A DNA stretch of 64,000 nt from Nomia melanderi (GCF_051020985.1 NC_135010.1:8430001-8494000); one strand, 5' to 3'. Numbered from the stretch's first letter, positions 25,537 to 38,681 are shown. Notes: a model not told the origin generated them from the sequence alone. Translations and numbers: made by a program.

Positions 25537-27660
25537 ATGCGTTTCTCACTGTGACACAGTTGACAATATTACCGTAGGTAAATCAACAATAAACCTTTAA
25601 AAAATTCGAACAACGTGAATCTCGCGTTGCTCGAGTTAAATACAAAAGAAAGCCATAAATTCAATTCACAAGAAAATTCAAGTGAGCCAACGCCTCCGAA
25701 AGTTCTTCAGCGACTCGTAGCATCTCCTCGCATCCAGTCTAAGGCTTCAATTCCTCCGCCAGCCCGCGAGCAGCCGTCAGCGCGTCTTTTTTCGCCGTTA
25801 AAGCAATCACCCGACGAGGCTGTCGACGTTTAAACGACCGCGCAGCGTTTTGCTCGGGACGGTTTTTCGCGGATCGTTTTGCTGGCTCCAGATTTTTTTC
25901 CGTTTCCCGCGTGTCCGACGCTGCCGGGACAGATTGGGTCGAAGGTGACCGGGGCCGGGTCGCCGCGGGGTTCCGACGGATCGTTTGCCTGTCAACGAGA
26001 GGAAACATGCGTGTCGCAGAAGCGACGCCCCGAAACGGAAGACATTTCCCTGAATTGTTCCCACAAGTGTGTATACACGGCGTTCTTTTCCATCTTTCTC
26101 CGGGCGCGCTCTTACTGGAGCGTCGCGTCGCGTCGCGTTGTCTGCGCGTTATCGCCGCAACAAGATGGCCTTTATCGTCGCGTCGTCGGTGAAGTACACC
26201 TTCCGTCGGTGAGCCGCGAGATAACGGGACGAGTTAAGGGAGAGCCGAAATTTTGTCACCGGTCGGAAACCTTTTCGGCAGCCATCCACCGTCGTAATAT
26301 TTCAGGGCCCCGTGACGCTTGTATCTCGACGTCCATGGAATTTATTTGTTTATTCAATCGCCACGAATCTCTTTCACCGATTGATAACACGCTGAAAGGA
26401 GGACGTCAGGCATGGCGACGGAAAGTGGCTTCCATTTAGGCAGCGGGACGCTACCGTGGCGTTTCTCAAATTCGGGAGAAACTCGCTGGAAATAGAACGC
26501 GCTATTGACATTGTACCTTCGAGGGCTCGTGTATTTTGGACACGAAATTGTGTAGGAAAAAAGTACTATACTCCGATTGGTATTTTGAATTGTTCTGTAT
26601 TCGTAGATTCATCTAATTCTTGAATTTCTTTGACATAGCTGGGAGAACTAATAATCTACTCGATAGAACACTTCTAACACGTTGAATGCCGCACGATTTT
26701 GATAATACGCGAAATGAAGGAAATACGACATTAAATTACTTAATTGAATCGCGCTGTTATTATCGCAGGTTTATTTTGCCGAATTTCACCGCATTTATTG
26801 ACAATACAGTAACGTTTTCAAATATTCATCGTTTAATTGAGGGAATTACAGTAATTTCTCTCGCAACGATTGCATCCAACGTGTTAATGTACAAACAGAC
26901 ATAAGGTACAAAGGTATCTCGCATAAGTCCAGCACGCAGAATTCTAAAAACAAATACGTAACCAAGAATACACGGAGATTCGAACTTCGCGATGATTAAT
27001 ACTTCTTGCCACGCGAGTCTCGCATCAATCCGGCTTCTTTCGGAAGAACTTTCCTACACAGAGCCAGCCGAAATCGGGCGAAATCAAATTAAAGTTGGAA
27101 GCGGACAGCTTCTTTGAGGCTGGAAATTCAAAAAATTCCTTGTCCACAAAGGCGCGGGGAGGCAGGAATTCCGCGAACAAAGAGGACACCGCGAAGCGAT
27201 GCTCTGTATCCTGGCGGATTCCGCGTGTTCAATTTGCCGTAATCGCAAAGTGGATCCCGGAGCAACGGGAGATCGATCGTCGTGAACGGAAGCCGGTCCC
27301 ATTGACGGCGAGTTCCGGCGGCGGAGATCGCGGAAGACGCCGCGGAATGGCGGCCGGGAAAGAGTGTAGGAGGAGGAATAGGTTTGATCCGCGTGTATCG
27401 GGTCTATATTTAGCGCGGCTTACGATCTGTTGATGTCCGTGCGCGCAGCACAAATTCTGCGGATCGATCAGTGGGAGGACGTCAATGACCGGGGGACGAC
27501 GCGTTCCACGGTAGATCAGGCTCCGCGCGTCGAAAAACAACGATATCATAAGCCCGTGGCCCGGGTTACGACGTGGCGGACAGCCGCCCCTGTGAAAATA
27601 TTGTTTCAACGGCCGCGGAGGCTTTCCCGGCCGCGGGACCGGTAGGTATTATTCCAGAAT
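25537..27660. other. Intergenic, no gene recognised
   Basis: GC-rich around 25680-26450 and 27040-27640 with chance frames on both strands; a group IV element lies at 26674. Confidence 0.55.
26674..26887. mobile_element. Group IV element (copy c)
   Basis: Left CACGTTGAATGCCGCACG after CTAA, right reverse complement CACGTTGGATGCAATCG before TTAA; 206-bp body. Confidence 0.68.
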
Positions 27661-28258
27661 AGAGGCTGGCTCGTCTCGTTCGCCTGTCGCGGGACAAATG
27701 CGGGATGATCGTGAGTCGATACATTAGGGGTGAGTTCCGAGCTGAGTGTTAGAAGATGTGATTCGACAGGGTTCGGGGTGCAATGCTTTTTGGGCTGGAG
27801 ATTTATTTTGGATCGATTGGTTGAGTGTTTTTATGTCTTAACGTTGAATCTACTAGATGAGTCAACATTGGTCATTTCTGATTTCTTCGTTTGTAGTGAT
27901 TAACACTTTGCACTCGAAAGTTTCTTGCTAGAAATATTCAACGTTCTTTGATAAATTGTAGAGGCTGGCTCGTTTCGTTCGCCTGTCGCGGGACAAATGC
28001 GGGATGATCGTGAGTCGATACATTAGGGGTGAGTTCCGAGCTGAGTGTTGGAAGATGTGATTCGACGGGGTTCGGGGTGCAATGCTTTTTGGGCTGGAGA
28101 TTTATTTTGGATCAATTGGTTGAGTGTTTTTATGTCTTAACGTTGAATCTACTAGATGAGTCAACATTGGTCATTTCTGATTTCTTCGTTTGTAGTGATT
28201 AACACTTTGCACTCGAAAGTTTCTTGCTAGAAATATTCAACGTTCTTTGATAAATTAT
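27661..28258. repeat. Recent tandem duplication, 2 x 299 bp
   Basis: Units 27661-27959 and 27960-28258 differ at about five positions (roughly 98% identical). The right breakpoint lies inside a group II mobile element, so the unit contains the left parts of a group I and a group II element. Confidence 0.93.
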
Positions 28259-28520
28259 AGGGGATGCTTGTTGTGAATAATGTGAATAATTTAATCGATA
28301 AATTGAGGGACAATAGTATTTTACTTTGATATTAAACATGAAACCTTATAATTTTACTGTATCAAACCAAGTGGTGACTAAGAGTCACCTTCTGAGTGCA
28401 AAGGGTTAAAAAGGTAAAGGATGTTTAAATTACGAATCAATTGAAGTCTTGATAGATGCACTTTTGAGATTGTTATAATTTTGGGAAATCAATTTAACTG
28501 CTCGGTAGATTTAGTGTTAA
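28137..28520. mobile_element. Group I element carrying a nested group II element (copy h)
   Basis: Left CGTTGAATCTACTAGATG after TTAA; right GCTCGGTAGATTTAGTG before TTAA. With the nested element and one TTAA removed the body is about 169 bp and aligns with the copy at 13904 across the insertion point. Confidence 0.72.
28199..28409. mobile_element. Group II element nested at a TTAA inside a group I element (copy b)
   Basis: A 203-bp body with perfect TTAA on both sides. CACTTTGCACTCGAAAG against CCCTTTGCACTCAGAAG (14 of 17). Host sequence continues on both sides. Confidence 0.8.
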
Positions 28521-29944
28521 TGGTTGGGCATTTTTTAGTACTTGCTTTGTTCACATGGCAATAGAGTGTTGGTTAACGGCTTGATTTCTTGCAATTGTTT
28601 CGCGTGATGTGTTATTGATACAATTTTGTAACATTTGAAACAGAGAGAACAACACGCTCGACGAAACAATCGAGTCACCCGGTAGCTCGCTCGAGACATC
28701 GAGCGCAGAACCTATTTAATAGATCAATAACTAAACTATGTAACAGTAGCCATTCCTAACCTCCATTGATACCGTACAATTAAACCACAGACGTTCAAGT
28801 AAATTTACGTCCTGGACGTATAATTTACAACGTAAGCTAGATGGTCAAATGATTGTTTCACGGAATACTCTTGCCCTACAAACGGATAATGAAGTTTAAT
28901 TATGTCAAATGAATTTTCTTCAACATAACGCTCGCATAACACAAAATTAATTACAAAGCTATACAAGAGAGTCCAAAATCCGTAAACCGAAACATTTTCA
29001 AATTGCACCTTACTCAAACTCCTTAACATATAAAACACCCCCTAATTAACAATCCACCAAAAAAGTGAATTTTTCCCATTTCAGGGAAAAAATTTCCCCT
29101 CACGTCCAATCAATTCAAATTCACCAATTATTTAGTCATCGCCGAGCAACAAAGACACCGATGAACGTATTAACGACAAATCCGGTATTAATATCCCGCA
29201 GGTCGGATTAAAACCCAGGCCATGAAGCGTTCCGCGTTTCCGCCGCTTCCCAAAGGGAAACTCGAAAAACCGGACCCTCGCGCGACACAGCTGCTAATTA
29301 ATATAATTAAAGAATAATGGGACACGGAGGACCACCGTAGCGTCGCGTTGCGTCGTTGCCTGTTCCCGTTCCAGATTCCACCCAACAAGGTATTGACGCG
29401 GGAATGACGAATGGATGGCGGAACAGGGGCGCGTTCGTTTAACCCGTTAATCCGAAGACGCAAATAATTAATGATCAGCTGCGGGCCGCGCCGTCTCTCG
29501 CAGCTGTTGGCATTGCAAAGGAGGATTAACGGTACAAGGGAATCTAATTTGAATGGAATCGGAGGACCTTCGAAATGCCCTTCCTCTACTCCGCATTATG
29601 CCATCGTTCTCTTCGGGCCGAGCGTGCCGATCCAGCCTCGAGAGTTACGCCCGTCGGGTCGGTCGATGACTATCGGCTGTCCCACGACCCGTTCTAGGGG
29701 TAAATCCGTCCCGGTCATCGCACAGTGGCGTAGGGAAATAGTTGGTGAGACCTTTTCATGAAAAACTGAATAACGAACGCTAGAAATGGGAGAAAATTGG
29801 AGAATATCTGCTTGTGCCGATTTTTTCGAATTCGGGTCGGGTTCTCGTGATTTTTTAAATTGTAGGGGATCGAATATGGAGTGCAGATAGTAAGAAAATA
29901 TTATATTTGGTTTCTTTTGATGGAATTTTCAAAGTTACTGTTAG

Positions 29945-30112
29945 TTAACAGTGAAATTACAAATAGTAACAGATGTTTCTCTGAGAAACTGATGGAGAGA
30001 TTGATTTAGCAATTCACAAACTGAATTTTGAATCAATTATGGTTTTAATAGATACACTCTCAGTTTCTGTAGAGGAATTTCGAAAAGTCAATGTAACCGT
30101 GTTTACTGTTAA
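29945..30112. mobile_element. Shortened group I element (copy g)
   Basis: TTAACAGTGAAATTAC on the left and TTTACTGTTAA on the right. The internal block TTTCTGTAGAGGAATTTCGA matches copy a at 2876 in reverse orientation. Confidence 0.5.
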
Positions 30113-30886
30113 ATACGATTCTTTCGTGTACAAGTCAGATGTGGACAATCACAGAAATAAAGCATTTTTAAGATTATTTAGTGGAGAGTGGAATTTCTTT
30201 GTTTTTACTATAACATCTCTCTTAGGTATAGGCAAAAGTGTAAACCTCGAGCCACAGAACATCGTGAGTCGCAAATTTTTGAAATATAATCCTACTGTAA
30301 GACTTGATTTCGGTTACACTCGATCTGCAATGCGAAAATGCATGCAAAATGATAAAACGATTAATGAGAGTAAAGCTTTGAAAATTTTTGTCGGGTAATC
30401 CGACGATCTACATAGACCGCTCTGTTTCAGTGGTTTCACGGTGACCACGGGCGACTGGTCGCCATGCTGTTTATGGTCACCGGAACTATTCGTTTTATCG
30501 CCGGCGAAAACCGTTTCCGCCTTGAGCAGCGAGCTTTCCGCTCTTATAGCCCGAGACGTCGACGGCCACAAATCCGGGGGATTTTGATTTTTCCCCGTCC
30601 GCTTGACGACGCATAAATAACGAGATTTCTGACGTTGCTTGAAGAATCCTCGCCGCGCTCTTTGCCTTTCCTATTGCATGCCGATCTTCCCCGGGGTAAG
30701 TGTAATCGTTTTGGATTTGGAAGACTGTAAGTGGGATGTAATAAAGTGTGTGGGAAGTAATTTCGAAGGTCTAAGATTTTTTTGGAGAGAACATAACTAC
30801 CGATTCGCCTTTGGTCGTGTTGGGTTTTCATTCTGTCAGTTTCTGTATATTGATACTTAGGTACAATAATCAATATATTATAGTAT

Positions 30887-31124
30887 TCAACCCTTTGCAC
30901 TCGGAAGCTTTTCACTAGAAACATTCGACATTCTCCGATGAAACATAGACGACCCTATATAAAACGAACTAATGAGAAAACATGTCAATTAAAAAACACA
31001 GCAATTTTATATAAATATTTCACATACTGATGCATTATACAAAACTTAATATTATAGACACTTCGTGATTTTGTTACATCAAATCAAATGGTGATAGAGT
31101 CACCTCTCGAGTGCAAATGGCTAA
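30887..31124. mobile_element. Group II element (copy c)
   Basis: A 230-bp body; CCCTTTGCACTCGGAAG on the left, CCATTTGCACTCGAGAG on the right in inverted orientation. Target sites have decayed to TCAA and CTAA. Confidence 0.72.
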
Positions 31125-33404
31125 TATAATAGTAATTAACCCTATTCAATTATAATGCAGCTTCTACATATTGGCCAATATATTAAAAACAATTTCTTAC
31201 GTACAATTAGATAAATAATCTATAATAATTGAAAGAATACAATTATATTAGAAAATGATTTTTTGTAATAAATATTCTAAAGGACACTAAATTTTGAATA
31301 TTTATTTCCTCATATTGTATGCACTTTATGCATTTTATGCACTTTAAAATTTCTCGTAAATGCATGAAAAACCGCACTCTACTTATAAGTTACCGCAGGG
31401 ATAATCTAGTTCGCAGGTATCATCCTAGAGAAAGCTCGGCTCGCAAAGTTCCACCGGTAAATCATCCAGCAGCCGGGAGGCAAGGCGCCGATGAAAAGAA
31501 AATTCAATTTACGGTCTGGTATCTTAATATGCGCTTCTGGTAATTTATATAGCAATAGATTATCGTCGCGAAAACGATTAATCTCCCCTCGGTACGAACG
31601 CGAGGAGCGATCCGAATGCTCGGACGACCCTTGACACGCCGATAAGGGATGGTCCTCTGGTAACGTTCGTAAGGCATAAATTGACCACACGCGCAAATAT
31701 AATGAGCGACCAGATAACGGGCAATCGGACTTCGAGCTGGCTTTCCGTCTCTGTCTCGCGTCGCGTTCAACGATACAACGGCGTAACCGTGGAAAAATAA
31801 CTTGTCCGACGGTCATAAATAAGATCTGTTGAAATGTGACGGGAAAACATGATAGAAAACACAAAGAATAGAAATAAAAATCATTCCGATGAGCAAACGA
31901 TGCTATACATTCGAAGAAGTTTCTTAATCTTGATCTTGTTTGGAATATGGTCGCATGTTTCTAACGATGACAATAATTTTATTACAATTACTGATAATTA
32001 ACAACCTATATTTAAGACCCATAATCTATAAAATTCAAAATAAAGAAATACTAAAACAAATATCTAATATTCCTTCTATTTTTAAATATTTCATAACCAA
32101 ACACGACATAGTTATACGATACAAATTCTATGTTATCACATTAACAATTCGCAGACTTATATACTCAGTGAACATCTGTTCAACGAAAAGAATTCATCTC
32201 TCACTCGCTTATAATATTCACGAACCAGCGTAACAGAACTTCGTTTGGAAAACTCTAAATTCGAAGAACTCGCTTCTGTTGCTCATTAGCGGTATAAAAA
32301 AACTTTCCGGCCAACTGTGGGGGTGATCACGTTATTCTCCCCGGGCGGCAGTAAAAGTGGCGCGATTATTATGACTGGCCAGATCTGGAGAAAACGACCG
32401 GCAATGAGCCGTGTATCCGAGGGAAACCGGGAAACGGTAGCGCGTGCACGCCCGATACGATCTAATGTTAGACAGCCGGGCCAGGGGAAACCGACGAAAA
32501 CTCCGTTCCCCGCCCACCCCTTTTTTCCGCGCCGCATGGAAAACGTTCTTTCGCTCGACAAACAGTGAGGGCGGCGAACCCCGGGCCCCCGCCCCCGTAA
32601 ATTAGTTTTCTCAGGCGCAATTAGTCGTCGTCGATCACGGCTCGCCGGGGACGACCGCCGTCGTCTCGCGAAGCGATCGGCTCAGGGCCTTTCGGCAAAT
32701 CTGCTCGTAAATCGTTCCCTGGAACGCGGCATCTCGGTAAATAATGGAACTCGGGGATCTATTTCTGAAGGGCTGCGGCTTAGAGCGACACGCGCCGCGC
32801 AATTTGTAGAGTCTCGGAATGAATCATGATCGAAGCAAGAAGAACGCTGGGGGTGGACTGTTGAGAAGGGTTGAAACACTGTTTCTTAGATTAGTTCTAT
32901 CGTTTAGGGTGATACGTGTATCTGGTAGCTTCGAGGATCCTCTGGTGATTGGAATATAAGCGTTGTTCATTTCGCCGATGTTTTTTGTGATGATTCTTGT
33001 TTTGTTCTTTGGAGAATGTGCTTTGAGATGGAAGTTTTATCGAAACGATGGAGTAAATGTATGTGGATTCTTCTTTGTTCGTTGTTTCTTTAATTGGAAT
33101 TTATTGGAGGGCTGTTGTAATATTTATAAGGAGATTCTTGTAATCGATTCACGGCGGAAAAGAATTATTGGGGTGTACAGTATATTTTCCCAAGCCACAT
33201 GCACGCAGCGTGAGATATTTAAAAAAAGAACGGAGGAACATTTCGTGGCCCCAATCATAAACTTTTCAAGTATCGGCCAGAAACGACTGGTCGGATTTAT
33301 GAGGGTGGCAGACACCAGACTACCCTTTATCCCTCCATCAAGAGCGCTTCCGTTAAACACGCGTGAATTTATCGTTCTGATAAAGTGTATCGTACAGCGA
33401 GTCA

Positions 33405-33990
33405 AAGACGGAACAGAAACTTATGCGCTACCTCCTCGGACAAAGCGACGCAACTCGATAACTAAAGGCATATTTACAAATTCTAAAAATATAGTCACCC
33501 AATCTTCACCAAATATTCTCACTATTCAATCATCTTAGCTCCTTCAAATTTAACCCTTTGCCTCACGATTTAATTTCGTAGGTGCATTTGTTAGAACTAT
33601 TTATCATTAATAACGCACCAGTAAAAGAAAACATTCCATGCTCTATCTACGTCTGGATTCAGTATAAACCATACAAATTGCTAAGAACAACAATATTTCA
33701 ATCTAAACTTAACACAACTCAGTGACATTTATGTTTGTTAAACCATATTAGAAATGTTCACCCCGTGTCTGACACGATATTGTAAAGCAAAGGGTTAAAA
33801 GAGCAGGAAACGCGTTCTCGCGATCGTACAACGCAAAGCAACGCAACTCACTAACGAAATGCATATTTACAAATTCTAAAAATACAATCATCCAATCTTC
33901 ACCAAATATTCTCGCCATTCAGTCATCCTAACTCCTTCAACTTTAAAACAACACGAAACGCGTACTCGCAATCACACAACGCAAATCCCC
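33405..33990. repeat. 148-bp tandem repeat, one unit split by a TTAA element
   Basis: Unit A (about 33405-33553) and unit B (33799-33946) align over their length, with shared blocks CATATTTACAAATTCTAAAA and CAATCTTCACCAAATATTCT. Unit C begins at 33947 and fades after about 45 bases. The 33550-33798 element separates A from B. Confidence 0.85.
33550..33798. mobile_element. TTAA-flanked MITE-like element, group III (copy b), with an adjacent empty site
   Basis: A 241-bp body between perfect TTAA sites, both ends starting CCCTTTGC in inverted orientation. The corresponding position in the next tandem unit is the uninterrupted CAACTTTAAAACAACACGAA (TTAA at 33943-33946). This shows insertion at a single TTAA with its duplication. 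Confidence 0.85.
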
Positions 33991-34716
33991 AACTCACCTA
34001 CCCACATCCCAAATATCCTCATCGTCATCCGCATTCGAATAAGCTGCCGCCGCACTGCAGGCGGCAGCCTCTTGAACAATAAGACCCAGTATACGAAAGT
34101 AGCACGGACCACCAAAGCAGGAGTCACCGAAAATTCCGCTGGCGGCCGTGAAACATGACGCACGCCGAATTAACCGAGAAGATTAGCGGCGTCGGCGTAG
34201 TGGACGGGACAGGACACGCGACTCCCGCGGATGAACAAGATGGCGGCCACGCGACCCGTGTCACCGTTGCGTCGCATCGGTCCCTGGCCGCAATTAGGGA
34301 AATCAACGCTCGGGGCCGGTTAGGCGCAACGAGCGAATGACTAACGGAGATCCTTATCATCCGTAGCGGCCACGTAGGGCCGTAAACGTCCGCTGGTTAA
34401 TATGGTTTGTTTATGGCAGTGATACTCGAGGTGCAGCGGCGGACCATAAATTCGTCGGCGGCGGGGTGGCTGGTCGTGTTTGACCCCCGCGGGCGATGTC
34501 TGCGCCGCAGGCAATGACTCACGTTGAACAAGGGGGTAGGTTTACTTAGGTGCCGGGTTAAACGGCGATTTTCGCCGGACGATCCGTAACGTCGTGTAAA
34601 TACCATCGTACACCGCGCGGAACCGCGGCCGTCTGAGTTTACATTAATTTCCAGCAGCCAGCGAACGCAGGGAAACGTTATAAACAATCCCATCCCGTTT
34701 CTCGGCAACTTTTCTG

Positions 34717-34737
34717 CCCCCCCCCCCCCCCCCCCCC
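34717..34737. repeat. Poly(C) run
   Basis: 21 consecutive C. Confidence 0.9.
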
Positions 34738-36138
34738 GCCGGCCCGCTCATCGGCAGTCTTTAAGACGGATTTATCTTGCCTAATGGATTCGCCCGGCGG
34801 AAAGCGCGAAATTTCGGTATCAACCCTTTGAGGTCTGGACTCGGGAGTATTCTTAGACGATACGCTCCCCTCCTGGCGACCGGCTGTTCGAGCGACTTCG
34901 ATCCTTGGTTTACGTGGCTTTTTTGGGGATTTGACCTGGGGATGCTTTGCCTTTGGTATTTGGGGGTTATTTTAGCTGATTCTGAAAGCTATTCGGATAT
35001 TAGGGTATTTTGTTTGTTATTAAATCTGGGAGGATATGGTTGTTTCGTTTTGCTGAGAAGTGAGTACATTCGAGGATTTCTGATATTGGGGAAAGCCGTG
35101 TTTTAAGTCTGCGATCGAGTGATTTTAGATGAAAGCAAGGATAGTGTTAGAGGATGTTTTGAAACGTCTATTTTTTCATGTAAATTCTAATATTGTTTGT
35201 TACGTAAGTACAGACGCAACGGTTCAAGCTTCAGGGTTCAGGAAGCCCTTTAGTGTTGCAGGAGAATTTAAAAAAGTTTACGCAAGAAAATTAAACAGAA
35301 GAGTTTGATCTCGGACGGCAGAAAAAACATTTCAAGAATAGCTACTGCACTCGACGAACGAAACTATCATTCGTGCTTGAAATCGTTTCACGGTCGCGCC
35401 TCTTCGCGGTCGGGATACTCTGTTTCGCTCCCAGACGGAAGAATGTAGCCACTTGTTCGAACCACTTAAACAGAAGGGACCGTTTTTTTTTTGTTTTATA
35501 CAAACTGAAGTGCGGACCTCCGGAGTCTCTGTTTATATTCGGCCATGATTTAAAGCAGGAAATATTTACTCAAGCCTTTCTACATTGAATAAGTATGCGC
35601 CTGGTATTTCGCCGATCACAATACAAACATTTTTCTGTTGACTGAACGTCTCCGCGGAAAGCAAACAGTTCAATTCCTTAAAAATATTAGTTACGCGCGC
35701 GTAACAAATGCTCAAATCACCGAGACGTTTCGAAGTGCAAATCAAATAGAAAAATCAGTATAAACCACTTACCTTCGGTCATGTTTCGAACACAATGTAT
35801 TCGAGTTTCCCGCCAGACAATGACGTGGCAACCGCTGTTCAATCGTCACGCAATACATCGATAGTAACTAATAACTCTTAAGGACAGGCTGGGATATTCG
35901 GGTGCGAAGAAGAAACGCAAGGAACTTAAATAATAATAAAGTATATTAAAAATCGTATACAATTTTGATTTCAGTATATGTATATATATATATTTATATA
36001 ACGATATGGTCATCGGTCGTCGGTTATTCGTTAACTACTATGGCAACGTAAAGATTGTACAAAAGACGATCTCGAGGGTCCGCGTGTTTTCAGGGTGAAA
36101 TGTGAAAATGTAATTAGTAAAAAGAAAGAGAAAAAGAA

Positions 36139-36146
<8 letters not shown>

Positions 36147-36182
<36 letters not shown>
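36147..36182. repeat. (AG)n microsatellite
   Basis: 36 bases of AG, flanked by imperfect AG-rich sequence. Confidence 0.97.
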
Positions 36183-36188
<6 letters not shown>

Positions 36189-37237
36189 AGAAAATAAAGA
36201 CGAGGAAGACATAAAATCCAAACGAGGGAAACGTACAAATCAAAGATCAAAACCAATGAAAACGCGTTTTCAAAGCAACAACAATTATGCGGAAGAACCA
36301 AAATCGTAGAAGAAACGCATCGAGAAGCCGGTCAACGTGGGTGAAACCGGAACACACTCGTGTACACACAGTATTTTCAATTTTATTGACAATCATCGTG
36401 ACAAAAAGTGGCTTACAAATACTCGTTATAAACTCCCTCTCTTCTAAACGTCGCGTTCGTTCGTTGAACCGGGGCCGCGAAATGGCGCGGTTGTAGTCCG
36501 CCATTTTCTCTTTACAGTCGCCATATTGTCGGGCGACCGTTCGCTTACCCGCGATCCACCGATCGTCGGCCCGAAACGAACGCGACAACGTCCGTGTTTC
36601 TCTTTTAATTCGCTCGCCTGGCGTGATATGTGACACTAAAAAGGTTCTTTTACTTTTCTCACTACTTTACAACATTACACATGTACGTTTCTCGTTTGGC
36701 AGGGATTCCCCGTACCCGGGACGCGATACGGCTCGCGGTTTCCGTCTCTTTCATCCCTCCCTCCTCCGCCCGTTCATCTTTCCCGTCGTTTCCTCCGATC
36801 CGGTTCTTTTTAAGAATGCTTTTTCCCTCGATTTTTATGCGAGTCCCGCTCGAGGCGGTTAAACATTTCCCAGCCCTCTCGTCGATCCTGTCCCGTCCTC
36901 GCCTGTCCGTTAGATCCCCGATCGCGAGTGGAAGGTCCGTAACCGCGGGACGATCGCGTGACCCGATGAAATTTTCGGCGACGCTCGAGAAACAAAAGCA
37001 ACCGGATACCCTCGTTTCCCGTTCGACTCGTCGAATTTTTAGTCCGATCATTACGGGCGGCCCGACGATCGAGAAATTGCATGCGGAGACGATCCACGGG
37101 ACCCTGGTGATGTATTTTTCGCGCGGCCGATCCGAAGAATCGTGAGAGATATCGACATCGTTCTCGCGAAACGCGCGCGGGCACGCGCCTCCTCGACGTT
37201 ATTTATACCTTTTATATTTTCGTATTTATAATATCTG

Positions 37238-37322
37238 TGATATATTCATATGTACGCATACTTAAATATATATACTTATATATATTTATATTCATTTTAT
37301 ATATACACATATATATTTACGT
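37238..37322. repeat. AT-rich imperfect (TA)n tract
   Basis: About 85 bases of TATA-type alternation in the fz2 3' flank. Confidence 0.75.
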
Positions 37323-37722
37323 ACTCGACGACGATTCGTGCGTGGCAGTCGACGCTCTCCCCTTCCCGCCGCTGTTCCACCGGAGAACAGCTCCGCGTTC
37401 TCTAGATCGCGCGTACACGGACTTTTTTACTCTTTAATATTTTTCTTCTTTTTTTGTTTTTGCTTTTTATCTACGATACTCGGGGTACACTGAATTCATT
37501 GTCATTCTACGGCGTGCATGTGTACGGCTGTACGAGGGCGTTCGTTTATGTATGAGTCTTGTGCGTGTGTGCACGGCTTGGGTCCCTCGGTGTCAAAGAT
37601 GAGGAAAATCCTTTCAGGGACGAATGTGTCTCTTATCCGTTTACCTTTCGAACGATTATCATTTTTAGAAAAGTGTAAATTTATAAAAAGTCGGCTCGTA
37701 AAAATGGAAGAGTGTGAACTTT

Positions 37723-37942
37723 TTAACCTGTTAACCAGGGAAGACGGATTTATTTCGCGTTCTTTCTTCCGGTTTAAGCTTGAGGAATTCTTCGATCTAA
37801 TTTCATCGTGCTCGTGTGGCTGCAGGATAAATTAGATCGCACTCGTACGTGTCGTGGAGTTTAATCACTATAAACTGTTTCACTCGGCAGTTTCCATTGC
37901 ACTCGTATGCGTGCTTATACGATCGCTCGATTAACAGGTTAA
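37723..37942. mobile_element. TTAA-flanked element, group V
   Basis: A 212-bp body between TTAA sites; CCTGTTAACC against CCTGTTAATC in inverted orientation. It lies 180 bp from the mariner relic. Only one copy seen. Confidence 0.55.
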
Positions 37943-38423
37943 GCGTAATGTATGAGACGAGTAATAGATGCTCTGTTGATTGGCGGCTCGAACGAGTACT
38001 AATGAAGTTTTGCTCATCTTTGTCGGGCAGTCGTGCGAGGTACAAAAAACAGGTGCCGTTTAGAATCTCTGGCGGTATCTATACAGTTTTGAATGCTACG
38101 GTTCGAGACGCGTATGTATATACATCGTGTCAAAAAAGTACAGAGACGTCTTTATTTTAACTGTTCTAGTAAGAGGTATTTAAAATTCTTTTTTCCAGAA
38201 ATTAGTAGGACCGTAAACTATTATGGCGCGGAGTTTGAACTCGATTTGTCGAACAGTTTGTTTATAGCTGTCGATTTTGTCAGTCTACCTCAAGAGTACG
38301 ATTTTTACCATGTAAACAGATATCAAACAAAGAGTTTGCTTGAAATAGTACACAGAAATCGTCGTTCGAATTTAATTTGTGTCCTAGGAATCGATTTACG
38401 GTATTCTGCTTGATGTTTGGGGC

Positions 38424-38681
38424 ATGAGACGTGTCCAAGCGCGACTTTTTCCGAAAGAACTCAGTTCTTTGCAAAGAGTTCACCGGGAACATCGTGCAGT
38501 TCACTCGGAATTCCTCTTACAAAGCCAAATGTTTAGTAAAGAGTATTATCTGAGTGTTGTCAGGCGTTTGTTGGAGAACATACGTCGCAAACTACTCGAA
38601 TTGTGGAAAGTTTTCGTAGATTTTGGACCAGGACAACGCGCCATCTCACAAGCAACCGTTGTAATCGAATTTCTAGCATAA
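38424..38681 (+). pseudogene. Mariner transposase remnant, internally deleted and frameshifted
   Basis: The frame opens with MRRVQARLFPKEL, the mariner segment following the helix-turn-helix region, then jumps straight to AVHSEFL...KEYYLSVVRRL, omitting roughly 70-80 residues including the first catalytic Asp region. After LELWK the frame is wrong: the conserved DNAPSH catalytic block reads only in the neighbouring frame at 38620-38649. A stop follows at 38679 and no third catalytic block is present. It cannot encode an active transposase. Confidence 0.85.

Larger units (their letters stand above)
28521..33404. other. Intergenic, no gene recognised
   Basis: Holds the group I relic at 29945 and the group II element at 30887. 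Other stretches show no coding exon. Confidence 0.55.
33991..37722. other. Intergenic, distal 3' side of fz2
   Basis: No gene recognised. Poly(C) at 34717, (AG)n at 36147 and a TA-rich tract at 37238. The 36250-37200 part is GC-rich and open on both strands without a recognisable protein. Confidence 0.5.

Noticed and set aside
25879..26439. Plus-strand open frame of 186 codons
   Set aside because: Starts with TTG, no domain, GC-rich block open in several frames.
32963..33538. Plus-strand open frame of 191 codons in AT-rich DNA
   Set aside because: Length is notable, but it starts with TTG, no family is recognised, and its end runs into the non-coding 148-bp tandem repeat.
36630..37145. Plus-strand open frame of 171 codons downstream of fz2
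   Set aside because: Starts with GTG, is mirrored by long frames on the other strand, and is Arg/Ser/Pro-rich as expected from composition.
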